Source: Pseudomonadota bacterium (GTDB taxonomy: Bacteria; Pseudomonadota; Gammaproteobacteria; UBA5335). Taken from it: a stretch of DNA of 9,012 nucleotides. Under the pieces are notes generated by a model. That model had not been told where the DNA came from and did no database searches. It was given only the letters and a program-made list of their open reading frames with translations. Below, in pieces: positions 8,144 through 9,012 of the stretch. Every line of letters starts with the position of its first letter. Position 1 is the stretch's first letter. The translations under genes were made by a program, and so were the position numbers. The DNA is taken from assembly GCA_002862965.1 (NCBI GenBank), contig PKCW01000077.1:1-9012 (forward strand), given 5' to 3'.

Positions 8144-8820
8144 GCGCCACTTTCAAGGCGCTGTCGGCGCTGCTCTGCTATCCGAGTGAGACGTTGCAGG
8201 CGGCCATCGCCGAGATTCGCGCGCTCGTCGCGGCTGAAGGGCAAATCGCGCCGGCGGTTCTGGCCGAGCTGGAGGGCTTCTGCGCCTTCATCGAGCAGGC
8301 CGATCTGATCGACCTGCAGGAGCACTACGTGGCGCTGTTCGACCGCAGTCGCCAGTTGTCGCTCCACCTGTTCGAGCATGTCCATGGCGAGAGCCGCGAC
8401 CGCGGCCAGGCGCTGGTCGATCTGGCCGCGCTCTACGAACAGGGCGGACTGGAGCGGGTCGGCAACGAACTGCCGGACTACCTGCCGCTGTTCCTCGAAT
8501 ACCTCTCGACCCGACCGCTCGACGAGGCCCAATCGCTGCTGGCCGAGACGCTGCAGATCCTCGCCGCGCTCGAAGAGCGGCTGCGGGCGCGCGACAGCGG
8601 CTATGCCACCGTCTTGCGGGCGATCCGCAGCGCGGCCGGCGACCAGTCGCTCCCTACCGTGGCAGTCAACCTGGCGAGCGATCTGCTGGCCGAACTCGAT
8701 GCCGAGTGGGCCGAGCCGCCGGTGCTGTTCGGTCCCGACGCGGCGGCCTGCGAAGGCGCGGGCGCGACGGTGGCCAGCGTTCCCCTGCCCGCCGTGCCCC
8801 GACGGGCGCGGCAAACCTGA
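8140..8820 (+). CDS. narJ: Nitrate reductase assembly chaperone (delta subunit)
   Basis: NarJ is a cytoplasmic, system-specific chaperone of the TorD/DmsD/NarJ family. It is not part of the finished enzyme. It binds NarG, including its N-terminus, while FS0 and the molybdenum cofactor are inserted, and holds the NarGH precursor back until it docks on NarI. The 226-residue product (E. coli NarJ is 236) starts with LLCYPSETLQ (11-20), the usual family opening. It carries the diagnostic motif FEHVHGESRDRG at 78-89 and LPDYLPLFLEYL at 111-122. The C-terminal 35 residues are Ala/Val/Pro-rich and do not obviously match E. coli, as is common for this family. An upstream in-frame start at 8017 would add 41 residues that overlap narH coding sequence. 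I reject it because GGAGGT and the ATGA junction both point to 8140. Confidence 0.95.
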   Translation: MSATFKALSALLCYPSETLQAAIAEIRALVAAEGQIAPAVLAELEGFCAFIEQADLIDLQEHYVALFDRSRQLSLHLFEHVHGESRDRGQALVDLAALYEQGGLERVGNELPDYLPLFLEYLSTRPLDEAQSLLAETLQILAALEERLRARDSGYATVLRAIRSAAGDQSLPTVAVNLASDLLAELDAEWAEPPVLFGPDAAACEGAGATVASVPLPAVPRRARQT

Positions 8821-8839
8821 ATCCGACGGAGAAGCACCC

Positions 8840-9012
8840 ATGTCCGCGACCCTCAACATGACCCTGTTCGGCTGGTATCCCTATCTCTGCCTGACCATCT
8901 TCCTGCTCGGCAGCCTGCTGCGCTTCGACCGCGAGCAGTACAGCTGGAAGACCGGCTCCTCGCAGCTGCTGCGCAAGCAGCGCAAACTCGTCGAGCACAT
9001 GAAGCACGAGGG
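8840..9012 (+). CDS. narI: Respiratory nitrate reductase gamma subunit, cytochrome b (5' part only)
   Basis: Only the first 57 codons plus two bases are in the window. NarI is the membrane anchor that oxidises quinol and carries two b haems feeding NarH. The visible start resembles E. coli NarI: WYPY at 12-15, a hydrophobic first helix (about 12-27), then LLRFDREQYSWKTGSSQLL at 26-44, matching the LR.D..QY.W...SSQ.L pattern. The haem-ligating histidines lie in later helices beyond the window. The ATG at 8840 follows GGAG at 8828-8831, with eight bases between. M7 is a second in-frame methionine but lacks a comparable ribosome binding site. The gap from narJ is 19 bases, consistent with one transcript. 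Confidence 0.93.
   Translation, partial: MSATLNMTLFGWYPYLCLTIFLLGSLLRFDREQYSWKTGSSQLLRKQRKLVEHMKHE

Overview
The window is a GC-rich stretch of a proteobacterial genome. It carries the first part of a membrane-bound respiratory nitrate reductase operon, in the order narK, narG, narH, narJ, narI, all on the plus strand. Long stretches of the proteins match the E. coli NarGHJI sequences as I remember them. The GC-rich codon use and the fused NarK1-NarK2 transporter point to a denitrifying or facultatively nitrate-respiring beta-, gamma- or alphaproteobacterium, not an enteric. I cannot name the genus.

Layout: bases 1-94 are a short, less GC-rich leader. It begins with ATCAA, which could be the right half of an FNR-type box cut by the window edge. 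Bases 95-2827 encode a 910-residue NarK made of two fused 12-helix MFS transporters. After a 15-base gap, narG (2843-6583) encodes the molybdenum catalytic subunit. After 12 bases, narH (6596-8143) encodes the four-cluster iron-sulfur subunit. narJ (8140-8820), the assembly chaperone, overlaps narH by four bases. After 19 bases, narI (8840 to the window end) encodes the cytochrome b subunit and is cut after 57 codons. No intergenic gap exceeds 94 bases, there is no room for internal terminators, and I saw no mobile elements, RNA genes, CRISPR arrays or repeats.

How the genes work together: NarK brings nitrate into the cytoplasm, probably by proton symport through the first half, and exchanges nitrate for product nitrite, probably through the second half. 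NarI takes electrons from quinol at the membrane and passes them through the NarH clusters and the NarG [4Fe-4S] cluster to the bis-MGD molybdenum centre, where nitrate becomes nitrite. NarJ holds NarG while cofactors are inserted and the complex docks on NarI.

This is a well-known system and I found no undescribed one. The points most worth a second look are the NarK fusion, the possible FNR half-site at base 1, and the complete absence of TTA, CTA and TCA codons from narG, narH and narJ. That absence creates a spurious 1,780-residue antisense open frame which should not be annotated as a gene.
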